This document shows, piece after piece, positions 1 to 4,483 of a DNA stretch of 7,954 nucleotides. The DNA comes from Candidatus Saccharibacteria bacterium UBA5152. Its GTDB lineage: Bacteria; Patescibacteriota; Saccharimonadia; Saccharimonadales; UBA4665. Below the pieces are notes generated by a model. The model did not search any database and had not been told where the DNA came from. It was given only the letters and a program-made list of their open reading frames with translations. Each line of letters starts with the position of its first letter. Within the stretch, counting starts at the first letter, position 1. The position numbers and the translations under genes were made by a program. The stretch spans positions 1 to 7,954 of the forward strand of contig DHXQ01000018.1 of assembly GCA_002413755.1 (NCBI GenBank), read 5' to 3'.

Positions 1-50
1 ACTGCGTCCATAAGGACTGGAACGTGGAGTACGTCTGTTTCGAGCGTCAT
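1..50 (-). CDS. rsmH: RsmH (MraW) 16S rRNA m4C1402 methyltransferase, N-terminal fragment
   Basis: RsmH N4-methylates C1402 of 16S rRNA with S-adenosylmethionine and is normally the second gene of the dcw cluster, directly after mraZ. Only 16 complete codons lie in the window, starting at ATG 50-48 and reading MTLETDVLHVPVLMDA followed by a GT that begins a Val codon. The segment HVPVLMDAV matches the conserved start of RsmH (H-[IV]-P-V-L-L-x-E-V), with the usual ~8 residues before the His. mraZ lies upstream on the same strand, which supports the call. There is no usable Shine-Dalgarno: the only AGG touches the ATG, while a TATACT hexamer sits 6 nt upstream, so the mRNA may be leaderless. 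The 425-bp gap to mraZ is unusual. The fragment is short, so identity rests on the motif and gene order. Confidence 0.72.
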   Translation of the reverse strand, partial: MTLETDVLHVPVLMDA

Positions 51-56
51 CCTAGT

Positions 57-62
57 AGTATA
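57..62 (-). promoter_or_regulatory. Candidate -10 element directly before rsmH
   Basis: On the minus strand TATACT (5 of 6 to TATAAT) occupies 62-57, followed by 6 nt and the ATG at 50. Transcription would begin at or next to the start codon. No good -35 is seen 16-18 bp upstream (ATCACC/TCACCG there), so this is a tentative, possibly leaderless promoter. Confidence 0.35.
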
Positions 63-80
63 TAGTTTGTTTTTGGTTTC

Positions 81-95
81 GGTGATTTTTGTTTT
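81..95 (-). repeat. 15-bp leader repeat, copy upstream of rsmH
   Basis: The minus-strand sequence AAAACAAAAATCACC ends 30 nt before the rsmH ATG. An exact second copy lies at 865-879, ending 26 nt before the mraZ ATG. It may be a shared regulatory or 5'-leader element of the two dcw genes. It is A-rich, which raises the chance of coincidence, but the ATCACC tail and the matched position argue for meaning. Confidence 0.5.
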
Positions 96-247
96 ATATC
101 ACTAGCACTATCTTATACCAATTATATGGCTATTGCTAGTGGACATTATTCGAGGATCACCTATTCGGCAGCCAGCTTTTATTTTTGTAGGAACGTTTTT
201 GTTTTTGTGGTTAGTCGTATGCTTTGATATCTGGAAGTGTTAAACAG

Positions 248-320
248 GGATTTTGGGAGAAAATCCGTGATCTTCTGGATGAGCACACAACCGATTGTGT
301 TCTCTGGAGGTGACCAGAGA
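248..320. repeat. Three consecutive hairpins inside the structured region
   Basis: GGATTTT (248-254) pairs with AAAATCC (260-266) around a 5-nt loop. ACACAA (285-290) pairs with TTGTGT (295-300) around the tetraloop CCGA. TCTCTGG (301-307) pairs with CCAGAGA (314-320) around a 6-nt loop. All stems are perfect, and the second and third abut with no gap. Three perfect stems in 73 bp are more than expected in ordinary intergenic DNA. Confidence 0.5.
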
Positions 321-391
321 GCAAGTGAGAGACTTATGTGTGAGGTGGAGTTTTGGGAGGTGTTTTTTAGTGAATGTGCAAGGGTTTTTAG

Positions 392-413
392 CGTGGTGCC
401 CCAAGGTGCCACG
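392..413 (+). repeat. 9-bp tetraloop hairpin near the right arm
   Basis: CGTGGTGCC (392-400), loop CCAA, GGTGCCACG (405-413). As plus-strand RNA all nine positions pair, two as G-U; as minus-strand RNA those two become A/C mismatches. This gives slight support to a plus-strand transcript. No U-tract follows, so it is not an intrinsic terminator in that sense. Confidence 0.4.
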
Positions 414-475
414 TGCTGTCTGCCGAATAGCTGATCTCGAATGAATTGTTAAGGAGCGCTTACTTCACGAAAACT

Positions 476-838
476 TTAGGTATCATTCATAAGCCGCCAA
501 TACTTCCCAACCCGAATAGCAGCCACACCTTTGGCAATGCCTGCATAATCCAGCAAATGCTGCTCAATGCTCAACCGACCTTGTTTGTCGTCAATCGAGC
601 CTTCGCTTTTGCCCATCCGGAACTGCACGTTGAGGTCAGCCACCTGTTCGTCAAGGATATTACCCTTGAGCAGTGGCTCAACGTCGTCGTCCCAGACCGT
701 TTTTGGATAGACGTGTAGGTACTGTTTGAATCCACGGGTTATGACTACCCCGCTGGCGAACTCGGCGCGCAATTCGGTCGGTATGGTTAACCGCCGCTTG
801 TCGTCAAGCTTGCGCTGGAAATAATCTATTGTGGCCAT
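476..838 (-). CDS. mraZ: MraZ, DNA-binding regulator of the dcw cluster
   Basis: MraZ is a transcription factor with two SpoVT/AbrB-like half-domains. It assembles into a ring that binds tandem TGGGN boxes upstream of its own gene and represses the dcw cluster. This 120-residue protein carries both repeats: residues 11-24 (LDDKRRLTIPTELR; the usual Gly of DxxGR is Arg) and residues 83-97 (DDKQGRLSIEQHLLD), ending with the family-like IRVGKYWRLM. It is shorter than the usual ~140-150 residues. The start is ATG 838 with TAAGG 5 nt upstream. Its own operator fits: four boxes lie at 923-968. rsmH starts downstream on the same strand, but only after 425 bp. Likely autoregulated. Confidence 0.88.
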   Translation of the reverse strand: MATIDYFQRKLDDKRRLTIPTELRAEFASGVVITRGFKQYLHVYPKTVWDDDVEPLLKGNILDEQVADLNVQFRMGKSEGSIDDKQGRLSIEQHLLDYAGIAKGVAAIRVGKYWRLMNDT

Positions 839-864
839 GAGAACCTTAGTTTTATGGAACTAGT

Positions 865-879
865 GGTGATTTTTGTTTT
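865..879 (-). repeat. 15-bp leader repeat, copy upstream of mraZ
   Basis: Exact copy of the sequence at 81-95, here inside the predicted mraZ 5' leader and ending 26 nt before the mraZ ATG. It lies downstream of the predicted promoter (946-975), so in this context it would be transcribed. Confidence 0.5.
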
Positions 880-922
880 TTGATGGGTAGTTACTACGAT
901 TGAATTGTCTTTCATATTGGCT

Positions 923-968
923 ACCCACGTTTACCCACTGAATGCAGTGTACTACCCACCATTACCCA
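923..968 (-). promoter_or_regulatory. MraZ operator: four TGGGT boxes
   Basis: On the minus strand TGGGT occurs at 968-964, 958-954, 937-933 and 927-923. Within each pair the repeat is exactly 10 bp, the known MraZ box layout (TGGGN, 5-nt spacer, TGGGN), and the pairs are 21 bp apart, about two helical turns, so all four face the same side of the DNA. The upstream pair lies between the candidate -35 and -10 and the downstream pair lies around the expected start site, as for a repressor. Confidence 0.85.
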
Positions 969-975
969 CTTGCAA
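946..975 (-). promoter_or_regulatory. Candidate mraZ promoter
   Basis: Minus-strand TTGCAA (975-970) is followed after 18 bp by TACACT (951-946), each matching 4 of 6 consensus bases. Two MraZ boxes fill the spacer. Transcription would begin near 939 and give a leader of about 100 nt. The hexamers are weak; the placement under the operator is the main support. Confidence 0.45.
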
Positions 976-1010
976 TAGCAATCTTAATAAACATGAGCGT
1001 TTTAATATAA

Positions 1011-1042
1011 AGTTATCCACAGGTATATACGTGTGGATAACT
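1011..1042. promoter_or_regulatory. Inverted pair of consensus DnaA boxes
   Basis: TTATCCACA (1013-1021) and TGTGGATAA (1032-1040) are both perfect DnaA boxes. They form an 11-bp perfect inverted repeat (1011-1021 / 1032-1042) with a 10-bp spacer, beside an AT-rich tract. I found no further box with fewer than two mismatches nearby and no dnaA gene, so a full oriC is not shown. A DnaA-controlled element upstream of mraZ is the simpler reading. Confidence 0.7.
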
Positions 1043-1159
1043 AAAACAACATATCTAGCGCTCGCAGCGACACTAGTGGCACTAGCACAGCCTGGTTTAG
1101 ATTGTTAGCAAAGCCTGATTGAGATCAACAAAGCTTATGTTTTGCTGAAATACTTGCAG

Positions 1160-1456
1160 TTACACGGCACCAGCAACTGATGCCGAGCGCTTCACCGCCC
1201 CGTAAGTGGCCGAACTGTGATGAATCTCTTCTTTGCCGGCACGGCGGAACTGGTCGTCATTGAGGGTATCAGCACTGAGCGACTGCCCTGTGCTGGTGTA
1301 GACCGGTTGCAAAGCGGTAATCAAACGCTGCCCTTCCTTATCCATGTGTTCGACAAGGCTGCAGACCGTCGCTGCCAACATAGCCGTAACGCCGATGGCG
1401 GAGACGATGTGTTTGATACTGTTTTTATTTGAGTAGTTTTTATTTTTTTCTACCAT
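1160..1456 (-). CDS. Small single-pass membrane protein, function unknown
   Basis: A 98-residue protein that I do not recognise. Residues 1-15 are basic and Asn-rich. Residues 16-36 (HIVSAIGVTAMLAATVCSLVE) form one hydrophobic segment, probably a signal anchor. The remaining ~60 residues are polar and should lie outside the membrane if the positive-inside rule holds. It has one Cys (residue 32) and no known motif. The ATG at 1456 is the first start after an in-frame TAA four codons upstream. There is no close Shine-Dalgarno, but TTGACA-17-TAATGT ends 6 nt before the ATG, so the mRNA may be leaderless. It lies between the aldo/keto reductase and the mraZ control region and ends 118 bp before the DnaA boxes. 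Any link to either neighbour is unknown. Confidence 0.6.
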   Translation of the reverse strand: MVEKNKNYSNKNSIKHIVSAIGVTAMLAATVCSLVEHMDKEGQRLITALQPVYTSTGQSLSADTLNDDQFRRAGKEEIHHSSATYGAVKRSASVAGAV

Positions 1457-1462
1457 ACTTAG

Positions 1463-1491
1463 ACATTAGCACTTTCCTGCCAAAATGTCAA
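1463..1491 (-). promoter_or_regulatory. Promoter of the small membrane-protein gene, probably leaderless
   Basis: Minus-strand TTGACA (1491-1486), a perfect -35, is followed after exactly 17 bp by TAATGT (1468-1463; 3 of 6, with the key TA and final T). The ATG follows after 6 nt, so the expected start site coincides with the start codon. Confidence 0.5.
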
Positions 1492-1512
1492 GTTTGTTAT
1501 GCTTAAGTGCGG

Positions 1513-2337
1513 CTAGGCCAGGGTTTCGGGGTCGGTGGTGATGCGTTCGCCATCGCTGAAGCTGTTGAGTGTTTCCATGTCGGCATCGCTGAGCTGGAAG
1601 TCAAAGATTTCAAAGTTTTCCTTGATGTGCTCGGGGTTGGTGGAGCGCGGAAGCGGGGCCGTACCGTGCTGCAGACACCAGCGCAGAATCACCTGCGAGG
1701 CAGTTTTGCCGTGTTGCTCGGCGATCTTGGCAATCCGCTCATCGACATCACGTGAGTGACGCGCCAGCGGGCTGTAAGCCTCGACGACTATTCCCTTCTC
1801 CTTGCAGTACGCCAGCAGTTCCTTCTGCTGTTCGTAGATATACGGGTGGAATTCAACCTGGTTGACGGCAGGTACCAGTTCGCTGCTGGCGAGCAGCTCT
1901 TCGAGGTGGCGGATGGTGTAATTGCTGACGCCAACGGCTTTGGCTTTGCCGCTGGCGTGAATTTCCTGCATTGCTTTCCAGGCATCGGCTCGCGTGTCGG
2001 TTTGCGGCCAGTGGATGAGATAGAGGTCGACGTAGTCCAGTCCGAGGTTAGCTAGCGATTCGTCGATCGCCGCCAGCCCGGATTCGTAGCCCTGGTCCTG
2101 GTTCCATAGCTTGGTGGTCACAAACAAATCTGCGCGTGGGATGCCCGCGGCGGCGATCGCCGCACCGACACCTTTCTCATTGGTATAAATCTTGGCGGTA
2201 TCAATGTGGCGGTAACCGATCTGCAGCGCTTCGGTAGCGGCTTTGGTAGCGGCGCTATCAGGGGTAACGAGCCAGGTTCCGAAGCCGATAGCGGGCATTG
2301 TGGTCTGAGTATTGAGTGTAAAAGTGTTAGAATCCAT
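1513..2337 (-). CDS. Aldo/keto reductase family oxidoreductase
   Basis: An NAD(P)H-dependent carbonyl reductase of the TIM-barrel aldo/keto reductase superfamily, close in layout to 2,5-diketo-gluconate reductase-type AKR5 enzymes and likely cytosolic; the physiological substrate cannot be read from sequence. With ATG 2337 as start (274 residues) the catalytic tetrad is visible: Asp46 and Tyr51 in GYRHIDTAKIY, Lys76 in TTKLWNQ, His109 in YLIHWP. Also present are VGVSNY, NQVEFHPY, EAYSPLA and the cofactor segment LPRSTNPEHIKEN. The usual IPKS Lys of that segment is Arg, which may affect cofactor choice. An in-frame GTG at 2376 lacks a ribosome-binding site, whereas ATG 2337 has GGAG 11 nt upstream, so I prefer ATG. 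It follows the MBL-fold gene by 79 bp on the same strand. Confidence 0.9.
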   Translation of the reverse strand: MDSNTFTLNTQTTMPAIGFGTWLVTPDSAATKAATEALQIGYRHIDTAKIYTNEKGVGAAIAAAGIPRADLFVTTKLWNQDQGYESGLAAIDESLANLGLDYVDLYLIHWPQTDTRADAWKAMQEIHASGKAKAVGVSNYTIRHLEELLASSELVPAVNQVEFHPYIYEQQKELLAYCKEKGIVVEAYSPLARHSRDVDERIAKIAEQHGKTASQVILRWCLQHGTAPLPRSTNPEHIKENFEIFDFQLSDADMETLNSFSDGERITTDPETLA

Positions 2338-2416
2338 ATGAATAAAATCTCCGAGTTGGTTTATTAGTTTAGGCACTGGTGGTGAGTTATTGATGACGAT
2401 GGTAGTGATGGCGAAG

Positions 2417-3052
2417 TTATGCGACGTCGATCACGAAGGGCTCGCCGGTGACGGGTTTGAAGAACGTAATTCCCTGCTCACTAAAAGCCTTTTCCATGCT
2501 GTCATAAGCCATCTCCCGGGCCTCGTCGCTCCAGTGCCAGTCGTGAATCGGGATAATGTACTGCGGCTTGAGCTCGATTGCTAACTCAACGGCCTGGTAG
2601 TTCGATCCCCATGGCGCAGTCACCGGTAGTGCCAGGATACGCTTGGTTTCGTGAAAACTATGGCTGTCGCCAGGATCAGACAGCAAACCAAGATAGTGGA
2701 CCCCAATCTGCTGCGGAGCGGGGGCATGAATCTTTTCGTGCGGAGCATCAAAGAATTCGATACCCGCTGACGGCTCGCTGCTAGCTGTAATGCCCTCGGC
2801 CTGCAACTGCTCTACAACCTCCGGGGTGGTGGTAATGCGAGCATTTGGAAATTTGGCGACCAGTTTTTTGATTAGCGGAATACTCATGTGGTCAGGGTGG
2901 TTATGGGTGATGATGACGTTGTCGAGATATTGCAGGCTGTCCACGTCGAGCACCGATTCACTCATGACACCCGGGTCAAACAGAGCTGTGCGGTTGACGG
3001 GTGCTGGCATTTCGACAAGTAGGCACGAATGGATTAATTTGGTAATTTTCAC
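2417..3052 (-). CDS. Metallo-beta-lactamase-fold hydrolase (UlaG-like)
   Basis: A 211-residue metal-dependent hydrolase of the metallo-beta-lactamase superfamily, of the compact type annotated as UlaG-like or beta-lactamase-superfamily domain. Metal ligands are evident: His50, His52, Asp54 and His55 in THNHPDH, with Asp129 in SDPGDSH and His170 in IPIHDWHW as likely further ligands. An early FDPGV strand-loop and the start KITKLIHSCLLVE are typical. I place the start at GTG 3052 because GGGAG lies 6 nt upstream and homologues begin at this point; the ATG ten codons earlier would encode an atypical MTVRLRRENT extension over the Shine-Dalgarno. A TATAGT -10 candidate lies at 3099-3094. The substrate is unknown: UlaG itself is a lactonase, but that cannot be assumed here. 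Confidence 0.85.
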   Translation of the reverse strand: MKITKLIHSCLLVEMPAPVNRTALFDPGVMSESVLDVDSLQYLDNVIITHNHPDHMSIPLIKKLVAKFPNARITTTPEVVEQLQAEGITASSEPSAGIEFFDAPHEKIHAPAPQQIGVHYLGLLSDPGDSHSFHETKRILALPVTAPWGSNYQAVELAIELKPQYIIPIHDWHWSDEAREMAYDSMEKAFSEQGITFFKPVTGEPFVIDVA

Positions 3053-3093
3053 GGTGTTCTCCCTTCTCAGTCTTACGGTCACTAACCTGTTTA

Positions 3094-3099
3094 ACTATA
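3094..3099 (-). promoter_or_regulatory. Candidate -10 for the MBL-fold gene
   Basis: Minus-strand TATAGT (5 of 6) lies 41 bp before the GTG start, within the 101-bp gap after the signal peptidase gene. No clear -35 at 16-18 bp. It suggests a start separate from the SipW/TasA unit. Confidence 0.3.
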
Positions 3100-3153
3100 C
3101 CCTGGATAGTGAGATGGGACTGTAAGATTTGATACTGCGCGCGTACTGGATTG

Positions 3154-3672
3154 TTAATAGTAATACAGCGTGTAATGTTGCCGTTCGTAATGACGCATCA
3201 AGCGCCTGATCTCCCAAGCGATTACTATGGCCGCTGGTAAGTACACGGCCGCCACCAGGCCAACTGGCTGACGGATAAAATCAAAGCCGTAGCCAACGAA
3301 TGGCACAGTATGGATCATCACACCGATAACCTGACTGGCTGGGAAAGCCGGATCTGGAGTATCGAGGGCGTCACCCTTGGTGGTCAATAGGCCGCGCTCC
3401 TGGTCAATCCTGATCAGACGGTGTGTGATCGTCAGGCCGGGCGTGTTGAGGCTCCGATAGCTTACGATGTCCCCGACCTTGAGCCGGGTCGGCTGGTGAC
3501 GGACAAGCACCGCGTCGCCCGGCCGGATAACTGGGCGCATACTGCCGGTTTGGACACTCAGGATTGCCAAACCCTGGCTGCGGGCGTAGACAACCAGGGT
3601 CGCCGCGAAGAGTGCGACCATCATCACAAGTACTACGCCTATCCGCGCCAGGGTCGCTGGGAGTTGCTGCAT
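3154..3672 (-). CDS. Signal peptidase I, SipW/ER type
   Basis: A 172-residue membrane serine peptidase that removes signal peptides from secreted proteins at the outer face of the membrane. Residues 10-31 are the first membrane segment. Box B is QTGSMRPVIRPGDAV (nucleophile Ser44), followed by GDIVSY (67-72). The general base is His84 in TITHRLIRI, the His of the archaeal/ER/SipW type rather than the Lys of bacterial LepB. Asp101 in TTKGDA and the Asp residues just after complete the site. A second membrane segment lies at about 137-157, and the chain ends in HYTLYYY. It starts 30 bp after the stop of the TasA-like gene on the same strand; the only AGGA is about 15 nt before the ATG, so translation may be coupled to the upstream gene. 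The adjacent TasA-like protein is its most likely substrate. Confidence 0.88.
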   Translation of the reverse strand: MQQLPATLARIGVVLVMMVALFAATLVVYARSQGLAILSVQTGSMRPVIRPGDAVLVRHQPTRLKVGDIVSYRSLNTPGLTITHRLIRIDQERGLLTTKGDALDTPDPAFPASQVIGVMIHTVPFVGYGFDFIRQPVGLVAAVYLPAAIVIAWEIRRLMRHYERQHYTLYYY

Positions 3673-3702
3673 GTGTCTGTCTGCGCTTCCTGGGCCAGAT
3701 TA

Positions 3703-4320
3703 CTACTGGGCAATAACCGTGCCGTTAAAGACGAGATCGATGCCACCGATGGTGGCCGACTGGCCACTAAAGGCATCGTCATCGATGCTCACCTGGGTTT
3801 TGAATTGGGCGGTAGCCCCACCGGCCAAGGTGTCGGTCAATGAAGTCCCACCAGTGGTGTTGACAGCAACCAGTGAGGCGACCGACAACTTTTGCGTTGC
3901 CGAGGTATCGACTCTCGTGAAGACGACGTATACCTTGCTGAGGTCGACATTTGAAACGTTGGTCGGCACAGTGTTGATAGCAACTTTGAGTGCCATTGTT
4001 GCTGCCCCGTAATTCTTCAGGTAGAAGCTATTGCCATCGGCCGGCGAAGCAACCGTACCAGGAATAACATTGCTGAAGCTGAAGCCAGTGCGAGTATTAC
4101 TAAAGGTCGAAGTCGTGGTGCCAATCCGCAGGTCGGCAGTGGCCGTGCTGATCGAGTTGCCGGTCAGTGTGGCTGATTGGCTTTGTAGTGCCGCGAAGGT
4201 CACCCCGGTTGCCAGGACGGCCACTGCCGCCACGACGATGATCGCCCGCGCTATCGGCTGCACGCCAGCTAGTTTAACCCATCGGCTGACTCGACCTCGA
4301 CCAAATTTGTAGCTCCGCAC
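3703..4320 (-). CDS. TasA/camelysin-like secreted surface protein (SipW-dependent signal)
   Basis: A 205-residue exported protein with the layout of TasA/CalY proteins, which form matrix or surface fibres. A basic N-terminus (1-26) is followed by a hydrophobic signal segment (27-44: IIVVAAVAVLATGVTFAA), a likely cleavage region near LQSQSATLTG, and a mature part beginning with the family-like NSISTATADLRIG. FSFSNVIPGTVASPADGNSFYLKNYG (80-105) parallels the LSNLKPGD...FxxxNNG portion of TasA. The mature chain is rich in Thr, Ser, Ala and Val, has no cysteine, and is predicted beta-rich. The start is GTG 4320 with GGGGGAG 7 nt upstream and a good promoter at 4356-4385. It forms a two-gene unit with the SipW-type peptidase 30 bp downstream. 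A role in surface fibres or attachment to a host cell is inference. Confidence 0.8.
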   Translation of the reverse strand: MRSYKFGRGRVSRWVKLAGVQPIARAIIVVAAVAVLATGVTFAALQSQSATLTGNSISTATADLRIGTTTSTFSNTRTGFSFSNVIPGTVASPADGNSFYLKNYGAATMALKVAINTVPTNVSNVDLSKVYVVFTRVDTSATQKLSVASLVAVNTTGGTSLTDTLAGGATAQFKTQVSIDDDAFSGQSATIGGIDLVFNGTVIAQ

Positions 4321-4355
4321 CGTAGTTCTCCCCCGTTATGAAAAGTAATGCCGCA

Positions 4356-4385
4356 ATAATAAATCTGGCATTGAGCTCACGCCAA
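4356..4385 (-). promoter_or_regulatory. Promoter of the TasA-like/SipW unit
   Basis: Minus-strand TTGGCG (4385-4380; 4 of 6) and TATTAT (4361-4356; 5 of 6) are 18 bp apart. The start site near 4349 gives a leader of about 28 nt that contains the GGGGGAG ribosome-binding site at 4334-4328. Confidence 0.6.
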
Positions 4386-4390
4386 ACATT

Positions 4391-4421
4391 TTGTTAACAA
4401 TTTTAATAAAATACAACAATT
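4391..4421. promoter_or_regulatory. AT-rich candidate operator/UP region upstream of the TasA-like promoter
   Basis: TTGTTAACAA (4391-4400) is a perfect 10-bp palindrome starting 6 bp upstream of the -35. AACAATT occurs twice (4396-4402 and 4415-4421), 19 bp apart. The tract is very AT-rich and could act as an UP element or bind a regulator. It rests on sequence pattern only. Confidence 0.3.
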
Positions 4422-4452
4422 TACGGATCAGGTTGGCGGATGTGTTCGCGGC

Positions 4453-4483
4453 ATACTCGGCTTACTTGCCGTTGGCCGAGTAT
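4453..4483 (-). repeat. Hairpin spanning the helicase stop codon
   Basis: ATACTCGGC (4453-4461) and GCCGAGTAT (4475-4483) form a perfect 9-bp stem with a 13-nt loop that contains the helicase TAA (4464-4462). No T-run follows on the minus strand, so it is not a standard intrinsic terminator. It may protect or define the 3' end. Confidence 0.45.

Larger units (their letters stand above)
146..444. other. Structured intergenic region closed by a long inverted repeat (mraZ-rsmH gap)
   Basis: Between mraZ and rsmH (51-475) I find no convincing gene. Instead 146-171 and 420-444 form a long imperfect inverted repeat. The core CTATTCGGCAG (161-171) pairs perfectly with CTGCCGAATAG (420-430). After one C/C mismatch the pairing resumes at 159/432 and continues outward to 146/444 with one bulged base at 154 and one G-T pair, about 22-24 pairs in all. 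Inside are hairpins at 248-266, 285-300, 301-320 and 392-413. It could be a leader RNA of rsmH (minus strand), an independent or antisense RNA (plus strand; the 392-413 hairpin pairs better as plus-strand RNA because of two G-U pairs), or a small non-autonomous element with terminal inverted repeats. I see no target-site duplication, no RNase P, tmRNA or SRP signature, and no CUUCCCC loop of the actinobacterial mraW RNA motif. Confidence 0.5.
839..1159. other. Regulatory intergenic region upstream of mraZ
   Basis: This 321-bp stretch has no gene I can support. Reading towards mraZ it holds, in order, a perfect inverted pair of DnaA boxes (1011-1042), an AT-rich tract (about 976-1010), the mraZ promoter with four MraZ boxes (923-975), a single TGGGT box in the opposite orientation (884-888), the 15-bp leader repeat (865-879), and the mraZ Shine-Dalgarno (844-848). 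In 1043-1159 I see only CTAG-containing short repeats (CACTAGTG at 1071-1078, CACTAGCAC just after) and no terminator for the small membrane-protein gene that ends at 1160. Confidence 0.75.

Noticed and set aside
3..65. Plus-strand open frame at the left edge ending in ...ERHPSSI and TAG
   Set aside because: It looks protein-like, but it lies opposite the rsmH start, whose HVPVLMDAV motif and position after mraZ give a better explanation.
179..412. 77-codon minus-strand frame inside the mraZ-rsmH gap
   Set aside because: It begins with GTG without a ribosome-binding site, has low-complexity Thr/Ser/Lys composition and no recognisable motif, and overlaps the structured region.
237..434. 65-codon plus-strand frame in the same gap
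   Set aside because: No ribosome-binding site or motif; it overlaps the hairpins and runs into the right arm of the inverted repeat.
146..444. RNase P RNA, tmRNA or SRP RNA
   Set aside because: The length and AGAGAGCAA (317-325) briefly suggested RNase P, but the P4 GGAAAGUCC-type core is absent, as are tRNA-like ends and the SRP GGAAGCAGCC-type loop.
976..1042. Complete chromosomal origin oriC
   Set aside because: Only one pair of DnaA boxes, no dnaA nearby and no change of gene direction. Kept as a DnaA-binding element only.
1071..1089. CTAG-containing short repeats (CACTAGTG, CACTAGCAC) as an attachment site
   Set aside because: CTAG words cluster in the first 1.1 kb but the copies are short and irregular, with no integrase or tRNA gene nearby.
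2338..2376. Upstream GTG start for the aldo/keto reductase (13 extra residues)
   Set aside because: No Shine-Dalgarno before 2376, and the extra residues (MPKLINQLGDFIH) would overlap the GGAG that serves ATG 2337.
3053..3082. ATG start at 3082 for the MBL-fold hydrolase
   Set aside because: The extra ten residues are atypical and are encoded by the Shine-Dalgarno region of the better GTG start at 3052.
3421..3843. Long plus-strand frames opposite the signal peptidase and TasA-like genes
   Set aside because: They are antisense to well-supported genes, lack ribosome-binding sites and show no family motifs. The same holds for plus-strand frames opposite the helicase (for example 5446-5796) and the KwaB-like gene.
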